Assembly (NCBI RefSeq): GCF_900111405.1
Contig: NZ_FOHJ01000005.1
Span: 62,001-126,000, forward strand
Source of the DNA: Salinibacillus kushneri
Lineage (GTDB): Bacteria; Bacillota; Bacilli; Bacillales; Alkalibacillaceae
DNA: 64,000 nt
Direction of reading: 5' to 3'
A program made the position numbers and the translations under genes. Positions 9,596-18,009 of the stretch are shown here, in pieces. Position 1 is the stretch's first letter. Each line of letters begins with the position of its first letter. The notes under the pieces are model-generated. The model was given only the letters and a program-made list of their open reading frames with translations. It did no database searches and had not been told where the DNA came from.

Positions 9596-11386
9596 TTAAG
9601 ATTGATATTTTTCAAAAAAATCAGCAATCATTCGAAAAGCTTTGACTTCATTTTCTTTTTTTGAAAATCCGTGTCCCTCGTTTTCCATTACTAAGTATTC
9701 CACTTCAACATCTTTACCTCTTAAGGCCTCAACGATCTGGTCTGATTCTTTCTTTACAACACGTGGATCATTCGCACCTTGTATAATCAACATTGGTTTT
9801 TTCATTCCATCTAAATAGGTTATAGGGGAATCCTTGATAAACCTCTCTCTATCCTTTTCAGGATCTCCTAACCATAGTTTCATAATCGGCTTCCATTCTT
9901 CTGGAACAGAATTGTAGAAGCTAAACAAATCACTTGGCCCAAAAATATCGACTACAGCACGGAAATAGTCAGGATGTCGGCCTGCTAATAATAGTGACAT
10001 ATATCCTCCATAGCTTCCACCTAATAAAAAGAGATGTTCCCGATCCGAATAACCATTTTCAAATAACCATTTAATTCCCTCTACACAATCCAGACGTGGT
10101 CCGTGTCCCCAATCCTGCTCAACAAGTTTGACAAATTCTGCTCCATAGCCAGTGCTTCCACGGAAATTAGGGGCAAAAACGTTATAACCAATGCCAGTAA
10201 GAAATTGAAAATAGGATCGGTACGATTTCCGCTCCGAGCTTTGCGGACCTCCGTGCGGCCAAAAAACTGTATACCCATTAGTTACTTCTGGATTTGCTTT
10301 AAAAAACAGAGATTCAATTGGGGTATCATCATAGGATTTATAGGTGACAATCTCCGGATTAACTAATTCATCAGAGCTTACGCCCATTACCCGATTATTC
10401 GATAAAGCTACCCATTCTTTCCCTATTTCCTTCTGATATATATTGGAAGGTTCAACTGCGCTATTTCCTAATAGATAAAGGTTACCACTTTTCGCTACTT
10501 TCAATTGATTTATGGTATGAATGGGAATATCGATTTCACTGAACTGACCCGTTTCTACATCATACGCATACAGTTCATCCACAACTCCATGCTCAGCCAC
10601 TAAATAGACCGTTTTTGATTCCTTATGATAAACAAGATCGGTCATTTCTCGCCCATCAATCTTTAGCACTTCTTTGAAGGTCTTCGTCTCCAAATTAAAA
10701 GAGGCTAAATAAGAAAATTTAGATTGATAGTTTGTTACAAAGTATACCGTTTGATTATCCATATATACAGGACTGGACGTGGTATGCACAGCCTTTGGAT
10801 CCGGTGTTAAAGGTAAGCTCTCCCCATCTTTATGTACATAAAGTAATTGATAGGTATTTGCATAGGCCTGAAGATAAATGAAGGTTTCTTCATCCGGACT
10901 AACGGCTTCTAAAAAGCAAGGAGCCTCATCCCCTTTAAACAGCATCGTGTCCTCTTCTGTTTTTAGATTGTATATTCTGATGTTTAAAAAGGTAGGATTA
11001 TTCTTATTCGTTGTGTAGTAGATACGTTCTCCATCTTCAGATAAGTGTCCGTAATAAAACTTTTCATTTCTTTCACCTGTCACAACAGGCAGCGGGACTC
11101 CACCATTTATAGGTAAAGCATAAATTTGGTAGTTTTCATCTCCATCATGATCAATGCCTGTAAGTAAATAACGCTTTTCCGGATCATAAGAAACAATATG
11201 ACTGTTTTCATTATGGAAAGATACTTGATAAGGAAATTGATTCGGTAAATCCATCTTCCATAGATTCATTTCACCACTTAAATTGGTGTTAAATACTAGA
11301 GATGACTCATCTGGACTTACAGTAAAGTGGGTAATTGCAAAAGACCGTAAATATTGCTCAATATCTGGTCTTGGAAAGTTAATCAT
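9596..11386 (-). CDS. S9 (prolyl oligopeptidase family) peptidase
   Basis: A 596-residue cytoplasmic alpha/beta-hydrolase peptidase: an N-terminal beta-propeller with SPDE-type blades followed by a C-terminal hydrolase domain. The catalytic serine is in GGSYGGYMS, the aspartate in GANDPRVV and the histidine in NEGHGFSK. Such enzymes cut short peptides or act as acylaminoacyl peptidases. An in-frame extension upstream encodes a hydrophobic stretch, but the start at 11386 is preferred: GGGGGAG lies right before it and the protein then begins MINFPRPDIEQYL without a signal. A second S9 enzyme is at 18010. Confidence 0.88.
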   Translation of the reverse strand: MINFPRPDIEQYLRSFAITHFTVSPDESSLVFNTNLSGEMNLWKMDLPNQFPYQVSFHNENSHIVSYDPEKRYLLTGIDHDGDENYQIYALPINGGVPLPVVTGERNEKFYYGHLSEDGERIYYTTNKNNPTFLNIRIYNLKTEEDTMLFKGDEAPCFLEAVSPDEETFIYLQAYANTYQLLYVHKDGESLPLTPDPKAVHTTSSPVYMDNQTVYFVTNYQSKFSYLASFNLETKTFKEVLKIDGREMTDLVYHKESKTVYLVAEHGVVDELYAYDVETGQFSEIDIPIHTINQLKVAKSGNLYLLGNSAVEPSNIYQKEIGKEWVALSNNRVMGVSSDELVNPEIVTYKSYDDTPIESLFFKANPEVTNGYTVFWPHGGPQSSERKSYRSYFQFLTGIGYNVFAPNFRGSTGYGAEFVKLVEQDWGHGPRLDCVEGIKWLFENGYSDREHLFLLGGSYGGYMSLLLAGRHPDYFRAVVDIFGPSDLFSFYNSVPEEWKPIMKLWLGDPEKDRERFIKDSPITYLDGMKKPMLIIQGANDPRVVKKESDQIVEALRGKDVEVEYLVMENEGHGFSKKENEVKAFRMIADFFEKYQS

Positions 11387-11489
11387 AACTTCGCTCCCCC
11401 TTATTTTCAGAAAATACAAAACAATTATAATAATTATAGCGCTAAATAATAGGAAGAACAACAACAAAAGACCATTTTGTTTGTTTAGA

Positions 11490-13020
11490 AGAACGGTGTT
11501 AAGGTTGGCACGAGAAATTAACGTGGCTTTGCCCGTTGAACTTTCTCATGGCCAACAAAAAGAATTAATTCAGACCTATGCAAAAGAGGTATGGTTGCCG
11601 ATATAGCGATACATAGAGATGATTCTAAAAACCCTCATGCTCATATCATGCTCACCGTTCGCCCATTTGAAAAAGATGGAGAATGGCAAAAGCAGAAACC
11701 AAGAAAGAGTATCTAAAGGACAAAGATGGGAATTTCCTTTACAACAAAAAAGGGAAAATCAAAACAAGAAAAGTTGATCTTGTCGGCTGGGATAAAAGTG
11801 AACTCATTGAGGAATGGCGTCAAGAGTGGGCGAATCATGCCAATAAAATGTTAGAACGTGAAGGTGTTAATGAGCGCATTGATCACCGTTCCCATGAAGA
11901 AAGAGGGTTGGAGTTTCAACCTACTCAACATGTAGGATATAAAGCTAATGCTATGGAAAAAGAAGGCATTCAAACAGAGCGCGGCAACTATAATCGTGAA
12001 GTGAAAGCCTATAATCAAACGGTTGTTGATTTGCAAGCGTATCGTGAAGAAAAGCGTCAATTGGAACAGGAAAAGGCTCAGGAAGAGCAATTTTCTACAG
12101 CTGCAGAACGTACTCAATTAGCAAGTGCTGAAAAATTCTTGAAAGCTAAACCAACGTTTGAAGCTATCGACAAACGATTAAGACAGCTTATTGGCTTTGA
12201 AAATAAAGTGGAAAGAGATTATCAGGCCTTAGAACAAAAAGACCAGGACTTTAAAGAAATCAAAAAACATTTATTTGAAATTTCCTCTTCTCAGAATCGA
12301 ATCAAAGAGAACCAAGAAAAGCTTGATTCTGTTGGCAGGCTCGAAGGCTTAACAAAACGAGGAAAAACCATTAAGAAATCAGCAGAAAGTGAAATCCAAA
12401 GGCATAAAGCCCTTGTTCAAGAGCATGAGCGCAAATTAGAACCTTATCGTGAAAAATACGGTTTCCGTAGTAAACCTGAATTCAAAGCCATTGATGAAAA
12501 GTATCAAAGTAAACGAACGAAATTACGTGAACAGAACAGAAATCAACGTGGAGCAATCAGACGTGAACGTGATGTGCTTCAGAAGGCAAAAACAGCCTTA
12601 GAAAATCGTTTTATTCGGGAAGTAGCATCCAAGTATCCAAACACCCCTGAAATGGCTTATTTGGACTATAAGACGCCCAAACAGATCGATACGATTAATC
12701 AATCCAATAAGGCTCAGAAAGTACACTCTATTTCCGATTTCAAGGAAATGAGAAACTAGTATACCAACAGGCATCAAAATATCAGTCAACAAATGGAGCA
12801 AATCAAACATGAAGGCACGAACTTAGCTAAGTTACCAGCGATGCAAGAAAAAGCCGATTTTTCAAAACAGGGTGCAAGTTTATTTGATGGTATTATTCAA
12901 GGAATCGAGCAGGCTCAGCGTTCAATGGAACAAAAGCAAAAGAAACAAACCAAAACCAAACCTAAACAAAAGGAGAGATTTAAGCAAAAAGGCATTGGAG
13001 AAAATGAATTAGAAGGCTAA
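11490..13020 (+). pseudogene. MobA/MobL-family relaxase, degraded
   Basis: Pieces of one plasmid mobilisation relaxase in three frames. 11490-11606 gives LAREINVALPVELSHGQQ; 11591-11690 gives the HUH metal motif IHRDDSKNPHAHIMLTVRPF; 11683-12756 gives the long Lys/Glu-rich coiled-coil body. An in-frame TAG at 12757-12759 splits off the last ~87 codons, which stay open to 13020. The N-terminus with the catalytic tyrosine is missing. Relaxases of this family nick oriT to start conjugal transfer. With two frameshifts, a nonsense codon and a lost 5' end it is certainly dead. It marks the left side of an inserted plasmid segment abutting the S9 peptidase promoter region. Confidence 0.88.
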
Positions 13021-13082
13021 TGATGGGAAAGTGAGTGAATGTCGAGAGAAAATCTAATCAAATTCTGACTGATTGGAGTAGG

Positions 13083-13190
13083 CCTTTCAGCAAGCAAAGT
13101 ATCAGCTGAAGATTGAACACTTTAAGTTAACTGATGATGACAAGAAAGTTATGAAGGAACAATATTACACATGAACAACTAATTAAAAAT
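13083..13190 (+). pseudogene. VbhA-like antitoxin remnant (first copy)
   Basis: The translation QQAKYQLKIEHFKLTDDDKKVMKE can be aligned with the intact gene at 15708-15881 (residues 8-30), then stops and drifts. It lies just after the relaxase tail, the same order as in the second copy. No start codon or ribosome site survives. Confidence 0.7.
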
Positions 13191-13436
13191 TTAAATAAGG
13201 GAGTGATTGATTGCTAGCTCCCCCAAGTTCCTTTCTATCCTAATGCTTTTAATTTGCAACATTCGTTGTGTTTTTATCTGATTCCATAGACATTGATAAG
13301 TCTGGTGTCTGTGAAAGAATAAATTCATTTAAATCACCATTACGTAACCAGCGTCAAACCACCTCTATATATGTGTCGGCATCAATGAAGCACTGCAAAT
13401 GTCTAATAAGGATAATGTGTTTTAAAGAAGGGCGAT

Positions 13437-13904
13437 TTATTGGTCACTCTCCTTCATAGACAATACTACTACTTTTTCTTTATCATTATTGCAATGCTGC
13501 AGTACATAGGTAGTTTTATTTTTATTATTAATTTTCGTAAACTTGCTACATTTAATTTCCTTGGGGTTATTATCTCCATATTCATCTTTTGTGTTGTCTA
13601 CTTTATAAATGAATTCTGTTCCATTAAATTCCAAGTAGTGGTAAATTGGGTCACCTTCTGTTGTTACTTTAACAATTTTTAAATTTGACTTTACAGATTT
13701 GTTAGATTTTTCAACAAAGTCATGTAATTGTTCAATATTCATGACTCCATTATTTGTAATAACAACTGCTCCCTTGTTGATATCATGCTTGGGGTCATAG
13801 TTAGATATAAGGCTACCTTGGTTAGTATTGCCATTATCAGCACCTGAACACCCTATTAATAATAATAAGGAAATAAAATTAATAATAGTAATTTTCAACC
13901 TCAT
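13437..13904 (-). CDS. DUF4362-type lipoprotein
   Basis: A 155-residue predicted lipoprotein. The hydrophobic N-terminus ends in the lipobox LLIGC, so the mature chain starts at Cys19 and is anchored outside the membrane. The body resembles DUF4362: NKGAVVITNNGVMNIEQLHD, then EGDPIYHYLEFNG and a DNTKDEYG segment. Such proteins are common in Bacillaceae; their function is unknown. It is the distal gene of a minus-strand trio but is separated from the others by a terminator at 13991-14041. Confidence 0.75.
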   Translation of the reverse strand: MRLKITIINFISLLLLIGCSGADNGNTNQGSLISNYDPKHDINKGAVVITNNGVMNIEQLHDFVEKSNKSVKSNLKIVKVTTEGDPIYHYLEFNGTEFIYKVDNTKDEYGDNNPKEIKCSKFTKINNKNKTTYVLQHCNNDKEKVVVLSMKESDQ

Positions 13905-13990
13905 ATGTAATATATCTCTCCCTGTTACTATTTTGGTACCTTGTGAACGAGATACGAATCTGTATAGTTCCTAATATAAATGATCAAATT

Positions 13991-14041
13991 AACCTAGTAA
14001 AGATATTCATCGTTTATTGAGGTGGATATCTTTACTAGGTT
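13991..14041 (-). terminator. Long hairpin terminator
   Basis: A perfect 16-bp stem (13991-14006 with 14026-14041) lies directly downstream of the stop codon of the secreted protein gene at 14049. Confidence 0.75.
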
Positions 14042-14048
14042 CTCTTTA

Positions 14049-14660
14049 CTAATTTGAAGCTATTTCATTGACCCCTTTAACTCCTTGTTTAATAACCTTT
14101 TTATTTATTTCGCCTTGTGCTGTGCTTTGAATTTTTTGCTCATTACTTAAAGCAAAGTTAGATTCAGTACCAACGGTATAGAACCCTTGTACTCCTCTAA
14201 CAGTTTGATATTTTCCATCTCGACTTGTATTGTCATCTATATGTTCTAGAAACAATAAATATTGATGATTTTCATCTAGTAAAGGTAAATCATCAAATAT
14301 TTCAATCTTGCCGTTGGGTCTTTCACCACCATATTGAGAAATTACTACGTTATCTAAAGTTTTTTTACCTTTAATCACTTTTTCAATATTAAATTTCGCA
14401 TCAGTAAAAGTATCGTTATGACCTTCAAAAGGTTGATAGGATGAGAGCTGTTTGTCAAGACTCCCTATAACAATAAGATCTGAATGGTTAACTAGAGATT
14501 TTACATCTGAAAATTCTTCGCCCCATGAGGCGTGAACGGGGATAGTATTATTGTTCGCTGTTTTATTTTCTTCATTTATTTCAAATTCGGAAGACATAAA
14601 CCCTAAAACCCCTGACAATAAGAATACCCCCATTACAACTATAATCATATTCTTTTTCAA
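14049..14660 (-). CDS. Secreted or membrane-anchored protein of unknown function
   Basis: A 203-residue protein with one N-terminal hydrophobic segment (about residues 4-22), then an exported body. The body contains SLVNHSDLIVIGSLDKQ, VEKVIKGKK-like FNIEKVIKGKK and YLLFLEH segments, a pattern seen in uncharacterised Bacillus exported proteins. It follows the small zinc protease by 26 bp on the same strand, so the two are probably co-transcribed. I do not know its function; substrate or inhibitor partner of the protease is only a possibility. Confidence 0.7.
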   Translation of the reverse strand: MKKNMIIVVMGVFLLSGVLGFMSSEFEINEENKTANNNTIPVHASWGEEFSDVKSLVNHSDLIVIGSLDKQLSSYQPFEGHNDTFTDAKFNIEKVIKGKKTLDNVVISQYGGERPNGKIEIFDDLPLLDENHQYLLFLEHIDDNTSRDGKYQTVRGVQGFYTVGTESNFALSNEQKIQSTAQGEINKKVIKQGVKGVNEIASN

Positions 14661-14686
14661 AGGTAATCATCCTTTCTTTTAGTTGT

Positions 14687-15274
14687 TTAGTTTTGATGAT
14701 AATAATGATTCATAATCGTTGCATCTTCCGTTTCATTTGGAGTATATTGATCCCTACTATCGTACGGATACATTAGGTAACTACTACTGTCTCTATGCTG
14801 TAATCCTATGGCATGTACTAATTCATGCGCAATTAATCCTTTCAATTTTGGATAGTCATAATTCAATATTCCATTTCCAACATTCAATTTCACATTCACG
14901 CCATAATAATGATCGTTAGCATCCCAATTATATGAAGCACCTTCTGCTTTTCCAGTCCATCTTGCGGAGGATAAATTAACATCTTCTACGAGTACATGTC
15001 TTCCCGAAAGACTCCCACTTTTCACATATGATACGGTATATTGATGATTATTGACATTGTCTAATGCTGCATTATTGACTAGACCTTGCAACCTTGAATA
15101 AGAGTAACTCACATTATTTACATACTGAATGTAATCCTCGTTTGACCAGTGTCCATCCCATGCAAAAACGGGAGTTGCCTTGACTTCATTCCCAAAAGCA
15201 TTCCCTATACCAAAAGATATCGTTGCCAATAAAAGCACTGCAATGAAGAACCTATAAGACTGTTTCTTAAACAT
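14687..15274 (-). CDS. Small secreted zinc metalloprotease
   Basis: A 195-residue exported protease. The zinc motif HELVHAIGLQH matches the metzincin signature HExxHxxGxxH, followed by a Met-turn-like SSSYLMYPYD, as in M10-type matrixin proteases. A signal peptide spans about residues 1-33. The start at 15274 is chosen because GGGGG lies 7-11 bases upstream; a longer frame upstream lacks a ribosome site. There is no recognisable cysteine-switch propeptide. It lies between two copies of relaxase/antitoxin debris, so it looks like plasmid cargo. Confidence 0.85.
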   Translation of the reverse strand: MFKKQSYRFFIAVLLLATISFGIGNAFGNEVKATPVFAWDGHWSNEDYIQYVNNVSYSYSRLQGLVNNAALDNVNNHQYTVSYVKSGSLSGRHVLVEDVNLSSARWTGKAEGASYNWDANDHYYGVNVKLNVGNGILNYDYPKLKGLIAHELVHAIGLQHRDSSSYLMYPYDSRDQYTPNETEDATIMNHYYHQN

Positions 15275-15322
15275 TAATAAACCCCCTTCATAATTTTTAG
15301 TAGATTTCAGTCCAGTAGACAA

Positions 15323-15611
15323 CCTCGATTAATCCCTCCTCCTAGCGAATCCAATAATATGAAAATATTTCCTTATTATAGGATTCTTCACCATTCGGTT
15401 TACTTCCTTCCATACTATGGAAAAATAGGTAATTCGTCCTTTTAAGGGAGTAAGGCAAAGCCGAACGTTTGGAATTCCTCAACAAGCGTCCTTTGCGCCA
15501 CGAATGTGGCTAGCAAAGGTGCAACAAGAACTATATAATCATAGTATGATTATTACAAATTGGTACAAGGAGAGGTCTTTTGAAGACCAACTGAAAAAAG
15601 AGTCGGCAGGT
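15323..15611. other. Spacer with a candidate oriT hairpin
   Basis: The most notable element is a stem at 15491-15518: CTTTGC pairs with GCAAAG and GCCAC with GTGGC around a GAAT loop, preceded by a short GGC-AAA-GCC dyad near 15455. Hairpins of this kind next to relaxase genes are typical of transfer origins. The nick site cannot be identified, so this is inference from position. Confidence 0.35.
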
Positions 15612-15678
15612 AAAAACCAAACCTAAACAAAAAGGAATAGGAGAGATTGAATTAAAATTAAAAGGACGTCTAAAATAA
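15612..15678 (+). pseudogene. Relaxase C-terminal tail, second copy
   Basis: The frame KTKPKQKGIGEIELKLKGRLK resembles the end of the relaxase at 12950-13020 (KTKPKQKERFKQKGIGENEL). Only the last ~20 codons remain. With the intact VbhA-like gene after it, this repeats the gene order at 13.0 kb. Confidence 0.65.
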
Positions 15679-15707
15679 CAGATTTAAGAAAGGTTGAGGT
15701 TACTTAA

Positions 15708-15881
15708 ATGGACATAAATAAAGCGTATGAGCAGGCAAAATACCAGCTGGAAATTGAAGGATTTACGCTTAATGAAAAAGATGAGAAAGTCATGAAAGCT
15801 GTAGCTTCCGGTCAAATCACACGTGAGCAATTGATTGAGGACTTAAAACAGGGGGTGGACACATGCAAACGGCTTCCCTAA
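15708..15881 (+). CDS. VbhA-like antitoxin domain protein
   Basis: A 57-residue protein, AYEQAKYQLEIEGFTLNEKD onwards, with the helical pattern of the antitoxin_VbhA family (Ax..S..iEG..p......l..y..G.it.ee). VbhA-type proteins inhibit Fic AMP-transferase toxins; no fic gene is adjacent, and in Gram-positive plasmids such small genes often sit after mobL without a toxin. The next gene starts 19 bp before its stop, so the three small genes at 15708-16169 form an operon. The family call is from pattern memory. Confidence 0.6.
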   Translation: MDINKAYEQAKYQLEIEGFTLNEKDEKVMKAVASGQITREQLIEDLKQGVDTCKRLP

Positions 15882-15961
15882 TTCTTTCGCTTACTGCATT
15901 AGCATTAAACATTGTCACACTAACTATCATTTTTAAAATAAGGGGAAAGAGCAATGGCTGA
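15863..15961 (+). CDS. Tiny single-pass membrane peptide
   Basis: A 32-residue peptide beginning MQTASLILSLTALALNIVTL with one transmembrane helix and a basic tail (KIRGKSNG). It overlaps the end of the VbhA-like gene by 19 bp and the start of the next gene by 8 bp, with GGGGGTGG as ribosome site. The tight overlaps support it being real. Function unknown. Confidence 0.55.
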   Translation: MQTASLILSLTALALNIVTLTIIFKIRGKSNG

Positions 15962-16169
15962 TAAATTGCTGGGTTGGTTTAATCATGAATATGAGAAAGT
16001 CCTTCATAGTGGTTTATCTAACAACGAAAAAGATAAACAATATAGCGACCTCATGACCGAAATGGAACACGCTTTTAAAATCCCCATGCTAGGGAATCAG
16101 GAGTGGGAAAAAGAGAATCGGAAAGTGATTGCTTTGTATCGAAAAATCTCTAAAAGCAGGCATTCATAG
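15954..16169 (+). CDS. Small hypothetical protein of the mob-associated operon
   Basis: A 71-residue soluble, charged, probably helical protein (MADKLLGWFNHEYEKVLHSG at the start). The ribosome site AGGGGAAAG is good. It is the last gene of the three-gene run after the relaxase tail. I do not recognise the family. Confidence 0.65.
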   Translation: MADKLLGWFNHEYEKVLHSGLSNNEKDKQYSDLMTEMEHAFKIPMLGNQEWEKENRKVIALYRKISKSRHS

Positions 16170-16174
16170 GCAGT

Positions 16175-16206
16175 AGAAAAGGCCATAGGGAACTATGGCC
16201 TTTTCT
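16175..16206 (+). terminator. Intrinsic terminator
   Basis: A 14-bp perfect stem (16175-16188 with 16193-16206) closed by a GGAA loop ends the plasmid-derived small-gene operon. Confidence 0.85.
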
Positions 16207-16222
16207 TAGAAATAAAATTATC

Positions 16223-16453
16223 TTATTCATTTTCAAGCCAATTATAGTAAGGCGATTCAGGTTTATCATCATTCTCTAGCATAAGTTCCAACATTCTCAA
16301 ATGATCGCTTGCTTTATATATGAGTTCATCTGCTCGTTTTTTTGTAATACAAATAGGTTCTTGTGTATGAATGGCCATTTCTTCTGTTTCCCTGACCAAT
16401 TTTATGGCCCTTTCTCTATTTTCCTTATCTTTTAAATTTATATATTTGAACAT
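16223..16453 (-). CDS. Small hypothetical protein downstream of the phosphodiesterase gene
   Basis: About 76 residues if it starts at MFKYINLKDKENRERAIKLV; charged and helical, with Cys in EPICITKK. The start is uncertain: GAGG lies only two bases before this ATG, and an alternative ATG at 16525 would overlap the phosphodiesterase gene and add a hydrophobic stretch. Coupled to the upstream gene. Function unknown. Confidence 0.5.
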   Translation of the reverse strand: MFKYINLKDKENRERAIKLVRETEEMAIHTQEPICITKKRADELIYKASDHLRMLELMLENDDKPESPYYNWLENE

Positions 16454-16490
16454 ATCCTCATGAAAAAATATGAATAGAACTACTGCTTTT

Positions 16491-16979
16491 CTACGTAAAA
16501 TAAACGAATTCAGTATGTAACTCATTATTAATCTCCAAAATGCTGAATGAATAATAGGGGAGCCTTCGTTTATCCGTAGGCGAACCGGGATTCAATAATA
16601 GTGTATTTTTGAAATATCGAAGAAGCGGAATGTGTGAGTGACCAAAAATTAAAATATCAGGTTCTTCTCCCTGAAACGCCTCCAGAGCCCGTTTTTCTGT
16701 TGTTTTTTTCTCTCCATGCCCATGAACGATTCCGATTGTAAATCCATTCACTTCTATCTTCTGTTTTGCCGGGAGTTTGGCAGTTATATCATCCCCATCC
16801 ACATTGCCATAGACTCCTTTAACATCTGCATATTCAGCTAAAGTATGATATACATCTATGGATTTCCAATCACCTGTATGAATGATAAGATCTGCCTCTT
16901 TACAAGCTGTAAGTAAACGAGATGGAAGTTCTTTATTGTTTCCTGAAATATGCGTATCACCTGTTACAACAATTTCCAT
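16491..16979 (-). CDS. YfcE/MJ0936-family metallophosphoesterase
   Basis: A 162-residue calcineurin-like phosphoesterase with the full motif set: GDTH (7-10), HTGDW, GNVDGDD, HGHGEKK and GHSHIP. These bind two metal ions (usually Mn) and hydrolyse phosphodiesters or small phosphomonoesters in the cytoplasm. The length is normal for the YfcE/YsnB branch. The natural substrate is unknown. Confidence 0.88.
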   Translation of the reverse strand: MEIVVTGDTHISGNNKELPSRLLTACKEADLIIHTGDWKSIDVYHTLAEYADVKGVYGNVDGDDITAKLPAKQKIEVNGFTIGIVHGHGEKKTTEKRALEAFQGEEPDILIFGHSHIPLLRYFKNTLLLNPGSPTDKRRLPYYSFSILEINNELHTEFVYFT

Positions 16980-17101
16980 TTACATACCCCCTTTTCTCAC
17001 ATTAGGAATGATAAAATGATCTTTTTTCGATTCAACAGTTTTCAAAACCAAAATAATTTTATCTCTCATCTAGGCGAAAAAGACTAATTATATAAATAAA
17101 A

Positions 17102-17130
17102 TGGAAACATATGTTCGATTATGCTATAAT
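17102..17130 (+). promoter_or_regulatory. Promoter of the type I toxin mRNA
   Basis: TGGAAA (17102-17107) and TATAAT (17125-17130) are spaced by 17 bp, giving transcription from about 17137 into the toxin leader. Confidence 0.6.
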
Positions 17131-17209
17131 AAAAATACACAATAGACAAGCTCGCATGAGGGGGCGGACACTTTATCCTTCAAGGGGAACCTCCCCAAGA
17201 AGGGAGGTG

Positions 17210-17296
17210 ATGCCTATCGATATGGCAGACACGATCACACTCATGATCTCTTTCGGAATGTTAATCGCCGTCGTCATGTCCGGAAAAAACAAATAA
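17210..17296 (+). CDS. Holin-like type I toxin peptide
   Basis: A 28-residue hydrophobic peptide, MPIDMADTITLMISFGMLIA plus a short basic end (SGKNK). It matches the putative holin-like toxin family, related in design to TxpA/BsrG-type membrane toxins. The ribosome site GGGAGG (17202-17207) can pair with CCTCCC (17190-17195) around a 6-nt loop, so translation is probably blocked in the full-length mRNA. A second in-frame ATG at 17222 is possible. The mRNA ends in a strong hairpin at 17292-17336 that overlaps an antisense RNA. Confidence 0.75.
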   Translation: MPIDMADTITLMISFGMLIAVVMSGKNK

Positions 17297-17430
17297 CCCC
17301 TCATGTGCTTTGGCTAGGCTGTGAGGGGTTATCCTTCATTTAAACCTCCCCCTCATGATGGGGTTGGTCTATTGTGGGACCGTTCCATGTTACCAGCATG
17401 GGACGGGTTTTATTATCGTATGAAATTCTA
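17292..17430 (-). ncRNA. Antisense antitoxin RNA (type I system)
   Basis: A minus-strand TATAAT at 17436-17441 gives a transcript that runs towards the toxin gene and ends in the shared hairpin (ATAACCCCTCA with TGAGGGGTTAT). This is the arrangement of RatA/TxpA and SR4/BsrG, where the antisense RNA pairs with the toxin mRNA 3' region. Two further stems lie inside it (CCCATG/CATGGG-type and CCCC/GGGG). The promoter block CATGTTATAATTA recurs at the decayed copy near 55.27 kb. Exact ends are inferred. Confidence 0.65.
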
Positions 17431-17820
17431 TTTTAATTATAACATGAAATAAACGTATATACCATGTATTTTTGGTCTGTGTTTATTCTAAACATCCAAA
17501 ACAGAAGTCGAAATGGCCAAATGAGTAACTCTGGTATAAAGCTAATGACATCTAATAATAAATCCCGAAATCGATAGTTGTTGCTGCCTTTCCTTCTTTT
17601 TAACACTTGCCTTTTGCTTTTCCACCATTCTTTCAGCGCTCATCCCCCCCTATTTTTAGTGCTTATATCCGTACATCATTCATTTTCATTTACGTTTTTA
17701 TCCAGGTGGAGGTTCCAGAATAAAATCCTAAGACCGTATACTTCCAAACGAACAATGAACTGTCGATTTGTCCCATTTATGCTACACTATAAAAATAAGA
17801 TTCAAAATATTTTATACTTT

Positions 17821-17986
17821 GGCTCTGTTAAACATAGTATTGATTTCCGCGCCAGTGCACTCCCTTTACGCGGGCGGTCAGGTTGCCTCCTCGGCTGCCT
17901 CTGTATACCGCTCTTCCCGTAGGAGTCTCGCGTACTTCCGCTCCAATCAACTTGGTAGAAAATCAATAATAAGCTTTAACAAAGCC
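17821..17986. mobile_element. MITE-like element, 166 bp
   Basis: Ends are imperfect terminal inverted repeats: GGCTCTGTTAAA at 17821-17832 and TTTAACAAAGCC at 17975-17986, with further similarity inward over about 26 bp (TATTGATTT on both sides). The interior is GC-rich, unlike its surroundings, and codes for nothing. No clear target duplication was found. Elements like this are moved by a transposase encoded elsewhere. It ends just before the ribosome site of the S9 gene at 18010. The region 17442-17820 to its left holds no recognisable gene. Confidence 0.7.
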
Positions 17987-18009
17987 TATACATTAAAGGT
18001 GGGACATTA

